Source: Phoronis australis (taxonomy: Eukaryota; Phoronida; Phoronidae). Taken from it: DNA of 60,000 nt. Where the stretch lies: contig NMRA01000337.1 in assembly GCA_002633005.1 (NCBI GenBank), positions 156,641-216,640 of the forward strand, written 5' to 3'. Below the pieces are notes generated by a model. The model was given only the letters and a program-made list of their open reading frames with translations, had not been told where the DNA came from and did no database searches. Shown here one piece after another: positions 23,387 to 34,400 of the stretch (position 1 is its first letter; each line of letters starts with the position of its first letter). A program made the translations under genes and the position numbers.

Positions 23387-23522
23387 TGTTGCATCGTTAG
23401 TTAGTCTAATTAAACAAGTATTAAATCAGGAACTAACGTGTAATGTGTATGTCAGACGATCGACGTACCAGAAGTGACTCCTTACATTTATACTACTCCA
23501 ATGTACATGTAACAACACTACA
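23387..23522 (-). repeat. 5' LTR of the Mag-like element
   Basis: 136 bp; on the element strand it begins TGTAGTG and ends GCAACA. It differs from the other LTR mainly by a 6-bp gain (atgtac) and a few substitutions, so the insertion is fairly young. tactactccaatgtaca and tatactact parts may hold the promoter; no certain TATA box. Confidence 0.93.
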
Positions 23523-23635
23523 GCAGTCAAGAGGATTAGTTGGGGGGGTATGCGTGTGTGTGCGTGTCTGTTGTGTTCTTTGTCTTTTTGTGGTATTGTA
23601 ATGTTTTTCCCATTGCCAATAAATGTACAAAAAAC
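23523..23635 (+). mobile_element. 3' tail of the Tx1-type LINE, separated by the LTR element
   Basis: Begins with the duplicated target gcagt and continues cagtcaagaggattagttgg, ending in gccaataaatgtacaaaaaa. It completes the LINE 3' end that was cut at 18154; the polyadenylation-like end supports this reading. Confidence 0.7.
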
Positions 23636-23639
23636 TCGT

Positions 23640-24001
23640 ATCAGGGGAAAATATCGAAGAGTGTGTAACCAGCACGAACTTGGTTGCATCTCCAAATTTA
23701 CATTTCCAAATTTACATTGCGTGCGATACTGGAAGGAAGAGGTCCAGAGACTATCCCAGTGCCTACCCTCTGACGTCACCACAGAAACAGAAACAGATAG
23801 AAATATTTTTGTGTTGTAAATTTAAGTGAAATAAACGTTTTTGTAAGAACTAAGTCAAAATAATGAGGAAAATGGAAATCAAATATGAGGAAATTGGAAC
23901 CGAAATTCCAAGCCCTGGTTACAAAAATTGCATACAGGCGCCATTTTCAGACTGTTAGAAAGGCTGGCCAACCCCAAGCGACCTGGTTATGCGTATTTTA
24001 A
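23640..24001. other. Non-coding, nothing recognised
   Basis: Mixed sequence after the LINE tail. A short frame (RYWKEEVQRLSQCLPSD) might be LINE-derived but is too short to assign. Confidence 0.4.
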
Positions 24002-24615
24002 AGGTCTAATATGGTGCCAAAATGACTGTTTTTATATCTAAAATACGTGTATTGATGAAAAACATCAACATACGGTGTCGTAGCATACCCCAGTAGTTAT
24101 TTACTTTTTTTACAATACAGCAGCCCCATTACGAACCCCTTTTAGCGCCAAAAAAGAACTTGAGATAACGCTTGCACCAATCGAAGTCTGTGACATCGTT
24201 AAAAGGAATTTGGCTTTCACCGTGTCTCCATTGTATTGGAATCGGCGATGAATGGCCGTATAATTTAGTGCATAATGCGTGGAAAATCAAGGAAACACAT
24301 TAATTGTTCATTTCATTTTATGTCAATTAATACAACACGTTTTTATAAGAACTCGGTGTATTTTTAAGGGTTTTACATCGAAGTTTGATGATTTATTGGT
24401 GTTAAACGATGACTTAAAGCGAGAAGCTGACACCAGTAACCCCTGTTGTGAACTGCTGAACAGACTATGTGTGAAACCGATGACGTCATTGGATAATTTC
24501 AATACCTCCGTCTGCCGTAAGGTGTTGGGTAACGCAACCGTACGTGTCGTTATGGAGTAGAACTACTCGATCTAAATTGATACAAATTAGGTTGTTTTTT
24601 GGGTGGCATGCTCCT
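24002..24615. mobile_element. Short relative of the TTAA/THAP transposon (copy 3)
   Basis: 24330-24615 is closely similar to one end of copies 1 and 2 (blocks aacacgtttttataagaactc, ttttaagggttttacatcgaa, ggtgttaaacgatga, gtgtgaaaccgatgacgtca) and ends gggtggcatgctcct followed by TTAA (24616-24619). A TTAA at 23998-24001 followed by aggtctaatatggtgcc may be the other end, but that terminus is only weakly similar. Probably a non-autonomous, deleted derivative. Confidence 0.65.
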
Positions 24616-24619
24616 TTAA

Positions 24620-25373
24620 CTCCATTCTGGCGTTCACAGGTTGAAGGGCCAGCTCTCTTTTGTTCGATAAGTGCTCTAATCTTTAATAAGATCGTATCTA
24701 GCTTGACGTACTGGGCTGTGCTGCTAAAACTAAAAGTTAAGTTATATCATATTTAAACATAAACCAATAGGATTTCTGAAATCCTCGTCAAATGGTGATC
24801 ATGTTTAGTTTTTGAATCGCCAAAATCGCCCAACTGCAACCCAAGTTACGATAATCTATTCTTTCCGAATGTACCAATTCTCTCTGGGTTTGACGGTGTT
24901 CACACGTAGTCTGTAATAAGCTTGGTAGATAATTGGCGTTGTCGTAACAGACAGAAGAGGTGCTTGGCAGTTAACTAAGAAGTTAGATGTTATCACACGC
25001 TCAGAACCCCCTTCGTCTGGTAAAGTCACTGTACGAAAAAACGGTCATGCAGAGATCGATAACTAGCTTACGTCAAAGAACTGTCACTCAGCTGTTACGC
25101 AGTGAGGTTCAGGAGAAAATTCGTGGGCACGGTGATGTCGTATGTACCACTTTACGCTGTTTGGTTGAGCATAATTCTTAGGCGCTCGAAGGTTCTACGA
25201 ATTATGAGCGGTGTAATTAATTTGCGTAGCAATTAATTATACTTCCTGTGGTATGTAAGAAGCAAAAAATAATATTTTTATAAAGAATACTTGCATTTCT
25301 GGTGTCAAAAAGTCGTTTTAGCCGCTGGAAGCTGTTTTTAAGTTATTTCAGGTTCCAGTATTTTTTACGCTTT
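24620..25373. other. Non-coding, nothing recognised
   Basis: Short open frames without family similarity. An AT palindrome taattaatttgcgtagcaattaatta lies near 25217-25242. Confidence 0.4.
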
Positions 25374-25582
25374 GCATGCGCGCACCCAAGAGGGGGCTCG
25401 GGGGCTCGAACGAGCCCCCCATTTGGCGAAGTGGGCAAAAAGGTCCACCTGCGAGAAACAAAAAGTCCGAGACTAAATGAGACAAAAGTCCGCTAAACAA
25501 GCACAAACGCGTAATTGTTACCAAAAGGTCCACAACGTTAAGAATTCGAGCCCCCCATATTGAAGGCTGGGTGCGCGCATGC
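25374..25582. mobile_element. 209-bp inverted-repeat element (MITE-like)
   Basis: Perfect 15-bp inverted arms gcatgcgcgcaccca (25374-25388) and tgggtgcgcgcatgc (25568-25582). Inside, ggggctcgaacgagcccccc is itself palindromic and gagcccccc recurs near the right arm. The internal segment gctcgaacgagccccc...gagacaa has a diverged second copy at 37788-37890. Confidence 0.65.
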
Positions 25583-26645
25583 CTTGAACGATGATGTTTT
25601 TAATGCAGCCAAATTGAGCATTTGTGGCTTCATTCTCTTGAAACCTGTTACATGGCTGCCTGTTCCCTTGAAATCTGAAGTTCCTGCTTCTAATGGAAAA
25701 GAAATTATAAGAAAAATTCAGGATCTGTTCCGGGTGTATCCATACTGTATTTGAATTTTGTATTTATAAAATAGCACTATAACGAATGGTGATCAGCACT
25801 CGTATCATGTGGATAGGATTTTTAATTCGGTTACTTGTTAATCTCTTTTAGCGGTGTCTCGTTTGCAAAACGGCTATTCCTGTTGGCTCTTTAAGCGACG
25901 TTCATTTAAAGTCCTTGTCTCAAGATGCCCATGTGGTCCCAGTATCCGAAAATGCTTATTTAATAAAATCTTAGAAAACTTACCGAGTAACGTTATGTAG
26001 TCTCCCAATGGAAATGCATAGAGCACACACGGAGCTTCGGCATCCATACACTTTTTATTATAATCGTCTGACCCTGTTGACCGCAATTCTCCACTAATGT
26101 AGGCCTAGTAAGCTTAGGTCTTTTGGAAATTTCTGACCACCAATCGAAGACTTGCACCAGGGAAAATAGCAATAATAAGGCTTTGCGCGACGACGTATTT
26201 TGATAACAATTCCGTCTTTTTACCAACTGTTCACATGCAGACAGCGACGCATGCGCAATTCAATCACGACTAGTACAGCAGCGACTCCGCGAGAATTCTC
26301 CGAATAGCCCCATTTGAAGGAGCCAATTTATCTACTACTTAACGTCAACACTTTCGTGTATACACTGAGCGTTCTCTGGCCGGACACCTTTTTACAAGTT
26401 TATAGGCGGTCAATCGCAGCCCAAGACCGCCCCAATTTTACTGGCGCACTAGATCATTTAAGTGGTTCGTAAGGACTATCACTTTGACGTGGTTAAATGA
26501 ATCCGGATCACGGTCGAATTTTTTGTTGTTAATTGTAATGTTCTGTTCATATACAAGAGCAATAATGTAATGTACCCTCGCACTGCGTCGCACTGAAATG
26601 GTATGCTTCTAGAAGTGTTTATTAGATAATGGAAAATACGTCAAA
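25583..26645. other. Intergenic, with a low-copy repeat segment
   Basis: No gene recognised. 25751-25776 (tgaattttgtatttataaaa) and 25920-25975 (gcccatgtggtcccagtatc, cgaaaatgcttat, aataaaatctta) recur in the cyclase gene introns at 35437-35465 and 36245-36300. Confidence 0.5.
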
Positions 26646-26646
26646 T

Positions 26647-27115
26647 CCAACTAAAATGGGTAGCCTTTGTCACCTCCATAACGTAAAAATATTCGCAAAA
26701 ATCGTTCGAGGAACTTGAAAGATAGAGGCAAACGTAGAAAAATCGAATTGCCACTAGGAGGCGCAGCGGTAGTCGGATCCACCCAAGAAGTCGTCATCTG
26801 TTGCAAAGTTGATAGAAAACACTTCTCAAATCTTACAAAGACCGTGAAGATGCAAAAATGCCACCAGGAGATATCACATTTATCCCACCCGTCTGTCAAT
26901 TATGATAATTCTCTCCTGAGTGATTTGACGCATGCAGAGGCGGATGAACAAAAAGGGGCCAATAGGTGGCGCCGAGTCCATCTGAAAATGATGCTGTTGT
27001 CTCCTTAACAGAAACCAATTTGCCAAATTTCACGAAAAACCGTCAAGGAACTCTGAAGATACCGAAGCAAACCCAAAATTCTAAAATTGCCACTAGGGAT
27101 CAAAGCGTGTGCGCA
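26647..27115 (-). repeat. Dispersed repeat 'CTAGTGGCAATTTT', two or three tandem units
   Basis: The reverse complement contains ccctagtggcaattttag, agttccttgacgg, ttcgtgaaatttggcaaa and tttcagatggac (27110-26955), then tcctggtggcatttttgc and tcctagtggcaattcgattt followed by caagttcctcgaacgatttt (26880-26690). Each block matches copy A at 8462-8625, so this is a tandem run of a dispersed element. Confidence 0.7.
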
Positions 27116-28106
27116 CATGAAAACCACGTTAAGATTTTAATGGCGTTCCTAAGACCGAAACTACGACCAAACGCACGACTTTCAATGAAATAAACCCCAG
27201 GAATGAAACAACAATTACAAAAATAAAATTTATAGCACCAACATTTATCATTTCAACTTCAGCCACAGCAGACAATCTGGAGCTATGACAACTACCATAT
27301 TTTTGCTCACATGGTGATTAAAAACGGCATTGAGACTGTGGAAAAATGCCTTTTCACTGTGAGTAGTATTGCATTCGTTTTGTTAATGGCCTGTGAAACA
27401 TGGGCATGGATAGAAAAACAAGTACATCGGTTGTCAATAAACTTTTAAACGAGGTCCCGTAAGAGCGTCTGTGTGGTGTCCGTTCGTCCTTCACTCAGAT
27501 GACAATGACTGGACATAGTTTAAGGAAAACATTATATCAAATGCGGCTGTGTGTCCCCCTTCCAGAAAACAGCTTTTGATTTGAATCACTTACCATATTA
27601 GTCGCACGTTGTTCCTTGATTTTAGGGCTTCGAAAGAACGAAAATTTCGTTATAGCTTGAGACCAGGTTCAACTATTTGACTTACTAGGACGTATCGTTT
27701 TATTCGCCCAACATGACTTTAAGTAATAACAAATTGTCGCTTCTTTGAAAACCCAGAAGTCGCTTGTCATCTAAGTAAGGAACAAGTTGAGACCAATGAG
27801 GGGTAAGGCATAAGAAACTTAACATAATTGCACTACATATCACAATCGCAATATTTAACTGCACTACATATCACAATCGCAACATATAACTGCACTACAT
27901 ATCACAATAGCAATATATAAATCCTGTTTCCCATAAAACGAAGAAATACGCGCTAAATAATTATCATTATAAAAATTGAGTGACGAACATTGGTGCAAAA
28001 ATACAATTTTGGTGAAACAAGCCCTGATGTTGTCTTAATCTTTTCATGCACGAAAAAACAAACAATAATAAATAAATTTTCATCTCTGCAGCTCCTACAT
28101 CTTCCG
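27116..28106. other. Region downstream of the cyclase gene
   Basis: Should hold the 3' UTR of the cyclase mRNA on the - strand (below 28107), but no clear polyadenylation signal was found. A 31-bp tandem repeat lies at 27829-27921. Confidence 0.45.
27829..27921. repeat. 31-bp tandem repeat, three copies
   Basis: tgcactacatatcacaat starts units at 27829, 27860 and 27891; the spacing is exactly 31 bp. Confidence 0.9.
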
Positions 28107-28416
28107 TCAGCAGCTGACGTGATAATTTTTGCCACACTCATTGTGAATATGCAGCAGTGGTATTCCTTCAAACGTCACACTATTCAGCGATGATATATTT
28201 TGACTTTTCGTGCTTTCTGCTGACCAAGAGTTGCCATCGTCACATTCACAATGAGGTGTGGAGTTCCAATTGTTTTGTTCAATGAGGTCTATATTTTGAT
28301 TTCCTGACAACGAATTTCCACAACGTTGCTGTAAGCACGAATTCGGTGTGCTTGTTAACGATTCCACCTCTGATTCGTCAGGTAGAGTTACACTTGCTAT
28401 CGATTTCTCTTCAGGG
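28107..28416 (-). CDS. Cyclase last exon (1112-1214): polar C-terminal tail
   Basis: About 102 residues rich in Ser, Asn, Glu and Cys: [20 protein letters not shown] ... [18 protein letters not shown] ... [12 protein letters not shown] and stop TGA at 28107. Acceptor cttttcttccag. No domain recognised. Vertebrate natriuretic receptors end soon after the cyclase domain, so this tail is lineage-specific. Confidence 0.85.
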
Positions 28417-31400
28417 CTGGAAGAAAAGGATACCTTAGTTTTGTAAATTTTATATAGTTACATCTACATCTGCCATGAAATTGCATTAGGTAACTTGGTT
28501 ACAGGCGAGACGTCTCCTGGGGGCCTCAGGCCCGTGTTGAAAGTAGGGCTGCAGCTAAGACGGTGATAGGCATGTTATGGCACTGAAACGTGAAGTTGAT
28601 AATTTCTTCTATTCAGACATAATGATCACCTTCACCTGCCAATTAATGAACTGTCAGTGGACAATTAAAATCAAAGATACGACCCTCTTTGCTATAAACG
28701 GACCATTAATAAAACGGATCCCTGGATTATGGCACTAATCACCAGCTGTGTATAATTTACTGCTGAAACTTCCATAATCAATACAAAATAGAGAAAAGTA
28801 AGTGTACGTTCTACCATAAGGTTATTTCTAACTCTCTTCCAAATAGCCGCCGGTAATCTGGAACATTCAGTCTCAGACCATTTAGCAAAGTTTAAGATTC
28901 AAGTAATAGTCCGAACAAGATAAAATTGGAGTCGTTGCGCTTCCTGCTAAATGTTTTTTTGTAAGATATGAGGCAAATGGTCACCAAAAACAGCATCATT
29001 AGATTTTTCCGGATGTGCAATATGCCATTAATCAATTATAATTGTTGCATAGCGAAAGCCTACTTATATTACCTGTTCCACCGTGAGTCGCCTTTACTGG
29101 AGTGAACCAGTTTCAGTCTCGCCATTCTCGTCTCGCAGTCCTCCGATAACAACCAATAAGTACGGACCTCCCCCTTGCCCTATTGTACAACAGCAAACCA
29201 TGGCTTCTTTAGTAGTCTCCTTGTTGTATTCATTGCCATTATAAAATATTCATTAAATTCAATCTTACAGTGAGGTCTTTCCCTGGATTGGAAGAGTTCC
29301 TATTTAGGGTAATTTCCATCAGCGGAAATGTTTTAATTCAAGCTGCATATAAAATTCCTTCTTCTTGATCAGCAATAAAAGATTATCGCAATTAACTTGG
29401 AATACAAACGTGCAAATCGCTAAAAGCCTTGATTTTCAGATTTCATTTTTGTAACATATTGCCATTGGAAGATTGACAACCGATATCTAATTTTTAGCTA
29501 AACAAAAAACGAAAGAAACAAAAATAGTTTTACTTCAAATATTTTCTTGAAAGAAGTCCGCACCGATCCCAGGGTGGTGATAGACGCGTATACCTCTTCC
29601 AGACCACTTTGTGCGTCTTGCAAACACATTTCTTTGCTGGCGCACGAACCCGCACGTTATTCCATGCCGGCTCAGCCACTTCCCCACTCATGTACAGACT
29701 CGTCTATCAAGATGCTAGACATCTTGGGGTTAACTTCTCACGGTTGCTGCTTCGTTTTTTGTAATTGTCTTTCTCTGCTAATTTCTTCCATTTTATCGAA
29801 TGTCATTGCAAAAATTATAGACACTGTGTCAATACTCATGGGATCACTGCTATGTATTGTTGAGCGCATATTAAGTTTCCACTGATTCCATAAAGAGGGT
29901 ATAAACCAACCTTCCATCTCAAAACCAACTTTAGATTTAGCCCTCTTTCTGCAATTAAATTGGTCACAAATTGCTCCTTCAACATTTGAATTTTTAAGTG
30001 GAGATAAGTTCAGGTTTTCTAAATAATGTCACTGCTTGAGATCACGCAAGTAAGCTTTTTACGGCATGATCGAAACGAATAACCAACTGTCAGTTCTTTG
30101 CAAACGCAGAAATGACTTTTCACCTGAGAAAGGAGGAAGCTGAGATCACTTTAATATCGGTAAGTAGTCTAAATAAAAATTATAAACGGTTTATAGTCAC
30201 TTAAACGACTATAATCAACATATGAACACTTGACTTGTTTTTGGTACAGGAGGTGGCAATACGAGTCCGTGAGACGAGAATTGCGTGCGCGAGAAAAGAA
30301 ATTCGTGCGCGGACAGGCCCCAACCACGAGCGTGAAAAGAAGTCTAGGTTTCTTGCGCAGAATATCCGTCATTACATTCTCATGAAAAGACAAGATTTAT
30401 ATAAATCCAAAGTGAACATACGGCAAACCCCACCGCTGCGCCTCTTGCATGCGGCCCCTAGGGCATTGCTTATCACATTGACCCCTGACCCTGAGTGGTT
30501 TACCTTCATCGTGACCAATCCTCTTTCTTGTAATTCATAACCTCCCAGGCCGTCTAGTAATACCTTACATTGCTCAGAACAGTGAATTTTCAGCGCTGAA
30601 ATAGTAAAAAGCAAAAGAGGTAAAATAAGTTGCGCACGGTCCGCCTCTCAAGTTTAAACGTGATATGCCACCTAGGTTTAAAATATACTCTATCTGTCAT
30701 ATCGTGATCATAAATGGGTATCTCCGTTGACAATTTCAACCCAATTGCATTTTTTCAAATAACTGATTGTAGCGTGAGGTTAACAGGTGAAAAGACTTAC
30801 GTTCACCATTGGATTCCATCCTGGAGGCAGTGTTGACAGTGTCGCCAAAGAGACAGTATCGTGGCATTTTCAAACCCACAACTCCGGCAACACAGGGACC
30901 TGGAAAAGTTGGAATGGTTAAAAACTTTTCTTTTTATAACTATCTTTTACAGTACAATATTACAGTGCTAATCTGTCTTAATGCAATGCACACATAATGA
31001 ATCTCTCTTGTCGGAAACATAAGTTTGTTCTTACTGAAAGCCAGTTTGAGAAACAACAGCGCAACTTTCTTTTCGACTTCGGATCAAGAGTAGGTCTATT
31101 GTCGTTTACTTTTCTTTTTGGGGGGAAACGGTGTGAGAGTGAACTTGACTAAGTCAAAGCCATCTGACCACCACGAACGTCACTCCCGCGGTAATCAAAT
31201 TCAATCGCCATTCTTTTCTCTACAAAGTCTTCGCGGAAACCATTTGTTTTCCGTATCCCACGAAATGGGCAGCTAAAGGGTAATATGGCCAGTAAAGCAT
31301 TCATTACCTTCTCTTTGGCCACATTTACGAAATTAGAATACCGTAGTGAATGCCAATACGGCTGGTAACGCATGCCCTTATCTTTGGCCACATTTACAAG

Positions 31401-34400
31401 AATACCTGAGTGAATGCCAATTCTTAGAAGAAGCATGTGGTCTTGTTTATGCCGCACTTTGAACTTTCGAATGGCAGACAGCAAATGTAGACTCAATGAG
31501 GCTACTTCGCCGGCATGGATTTTGTTTCTGCGAAAGAAGAAATACGTCACCAAAATGTATGTTTGAGATTGAAATAAGCAATAAAACGAACTAGTAGAAT
31601 ACTGCCTTTCAGGTTAATATTTAGTCTGGGCCTAATTTGTGTTAATGGAATATCCTAAAGTAAGCTGTATGCATCTTACCTGTGTGGTAACCCTGACACG
31701 ACCATATAAGCGTCGCCAATGGTCTCTACCTTATACACGTCGTAATTTTCTATGATTCCATCGAACAAGGTGTACAGGTCGTTTAACAGGTCCACCACCT
31801 AGACTCGTGGAGAAAATAGACGACGTAAACCATGTAACAGTACACATCTGAATAGAGACAATGCTGAACGGTAGAGAAAACTATAATACTTAACGTAGAC
31901 TTGCAAGAAGAATTCACTTTTGGACAATTTATACTCGGCTAAACTTTGAGAAGATATCTTCTCCTCCCAGATGTCAATTTCTTCACAACGTTGCTTAAAT
32001 GCCTCTATAAATATTTCGTCAACAATTCCCTGATTCAGGCAGGTGGTATCAAAACTGCATTGAAATCGTAACTGTTTCTTTCCTTACAATTGCTGTGTAA
32101 TTCGCCTAAAACGTAAGTCACGCTTGACCGTTTAACAGACTTTCTAAGTAATTTTCAAATTTTGCTAGAAATATTTGAGACTTGTCGAGGGTTACAGAGC
32201 ATCATTTTGTTTCAGAGGACTAGATAGGAACGTCATTTTTAATATCTAATAATAGGCCAAAACTGGGTTTAGTATCGTTTTTACATTTCGAGTCCTACAT
32301 ATAGAGGATATATAGTCCATACAACGTGTCCAACTGAATAAAATGGTTCTGCAGCTGAGACATACCTGCATAGGAGTGCTCTCCGACGATAGTGACGTGA
32401 AACCACAGATGTCGCTGAAGTAGACAGTTACACTGTCAAAGGCCTCTGCTTCCACTTGTTTTCCTCTTTTTAATTGCTCAGCAACAGATCTGCAAAACAT
32501 TGCAACTGTTGGCAAGTTACGTTTCAATGAGCATAAAATTTACTAATTCTGATTCTGTTTTTTTATTTTATTGTTATTTAAAGGAACCTAAGTTTAGGTA
32601 TGAAATCCTAGTTAGGGTACCAATTCAACTAAAATTAGAAGGTCTAGGCCTATTAAAGATTTGATTAGGAACTCAAAATCAATTTCTGACAGATCGTTAT
32701 TGCTTGAGATCCCGTTCAACATGTTAGCTTGTCATGGCATATCATAGTATGCATCAAACAGGAATCACTTTTCATCAAGTAGGGAACAAGTTGAGACCAA
32801 TTTTATAGCAGTAAGTGTTCTGAACAAAAATCCCCTCTTTGACGGACTTCATAGCCGCTTCAACCAATATATTGTAGTGTCCAGTCGAACAAAATAATAA
32901 TGGAAAAAACTTTCATTGTTAAGCCTGCCGAGTTAACATTTAGTGGAGTAACCATTCTGTTAATACTGTTCAGCCTACCAGGTTAACATTTGGTGGAGTA
33001 ACCGTTCTGTTAATACTGTCCAGCCTACCGTGGTAACATTTGGTGGAGCAACTGTTCTGTTTTGGCCTTCTCCTCTCGTAGTTGGTCGGTTCGCTCTTCA
33101 ACAATTTCTTCTAAGTTTGTCGAATATTTCTCCATAATGGATACCATATTATCTAAAATGTTGTGTTTCCTGTAAATAAAACAAAATCTTTGAAACCAAC
33201 TTCACTTCCGCGTATGAATTTGTCACGACAGCATTTTGAAGCAGTTTTAGATCAAAGGGCGAAAAATGAATGACGAATGTTTTGTTTATATTCGAGGGAA
33301 TGGTCTGCAACCGAACATTTCTTAAAGTACGTAAAGCCGAGATTTCATGAGCAAAATATTGTTTCTAAATAGTTTGAAAAAATTACGCCAAATGTGTCTA
33401 ATGGTTGTTCAATTTTCACCGCAGTGTGTTTAATTGTGGTTTCAAATTACGTTAATAGGCCTATAGCGTCACTAACTCGTCCATGTCCTAGTAAATGATT
33501 TAGTGGATCTGTCGACCTATTTCCTAGACTATAGTCCATAGGCACAGATATTAGAATGGATGTCAAAATTTGTAGTATTGAACGCTATGACATGCTTTCG
33601 AACCGTGGAATCAACTGCTTTTCGACAAAAGTTGTTAAAACATATTACATGAATTACTGAGAACTTGAAGAAATCTTTCTAGTTCAAAAACTGCGCTGGT
33701 TGTCGCCAGCTTATAGTTCAAATTTGTCCAAATTCTCGATGATCGTGAACAGTTTACTTACATGCCTTTTTGAATTGGCCGAAGCTTGGATCGAATAGCC
33801 TTGAAGTCGGGTCTTGCGTCTGGATCCTGCTGCCAGCAGTCTTGTATACAGTCCGTGACTACTTTAGACACGATGTCTAGACTAGCAAGCTTTGGCCGGA
33901 ACGGAGGGTTGAGAGTCTGGTCTTGAACATGTTCTATAATTTCTGGTAACAACATTAATCTCATAACGTTTATACCAAGTTGCGAAAAAATATTTTAAGC
34001 AATGTTTCCTCCTTTCTCACTACCTAATGCACAATATGATAAATCAGAGCACCGTCTGGCCTGTTTTATCAGTCACCACTGTCTGGCCTGTTTTATCAAA
34101 GTCGCCACTGTCTGGCCTTAGCGACGGTCGTGGATTACTTGGATTCCATATTGTGCACGTGGCCAAATATCTACAAAACTATAGAACTTAATTCAGGCTT
34201 TCTGAAAGTAGAAATTACGTAGAATATGATTTCCGTCACTAATCAGGTGACTTAACCTTGAAATTCAGCAAAACAGAAAACGCCATCCATACCTAAATAA
34301 CAGGAACAATAAAATGGCCAAATTTCGTATAGTATAAATGATCAAAAAACTTTAAATCGTTGTTAGTTTCTAAATTATCGTTCCGTATTCGTTCCATGCA

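Larger units (their letters stand above)
18155..23522 (-). mobile_element. Full-length Ty3/gypsy LTR retrotransposon (Mag-like, short LTRs)
   Basis: A 5.4-kb element on the - strand bounded by near-identical LTRs of 129 and 136 bp and a perfect 5-bp target duplication GCAGT (18150-18154 and 23523-23527). A PBS-like sequence follows the 5' LTR and a purine tract precedes the 3' LTR. Gene order gag, zinc knuckles, PR, RT, RNase H (mostly deleted), IN is the usual gypsy order. Protein style resembles the Mag/SURL group. Frameshifts and two insertions (18593-19245 and 19797-20061) show it is dead. Confidence 0.93.

Noticed and set aside
24987-25181. 64-codon open frame
   Set aside because: No family similarity, no splice context, no transposon motifs.
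30235-30540. 101-codon open frame on the + strand
   Set aside because: It overlaps cyclase exon 21 on the opposite strand and its composition follows from that; no family similarity.
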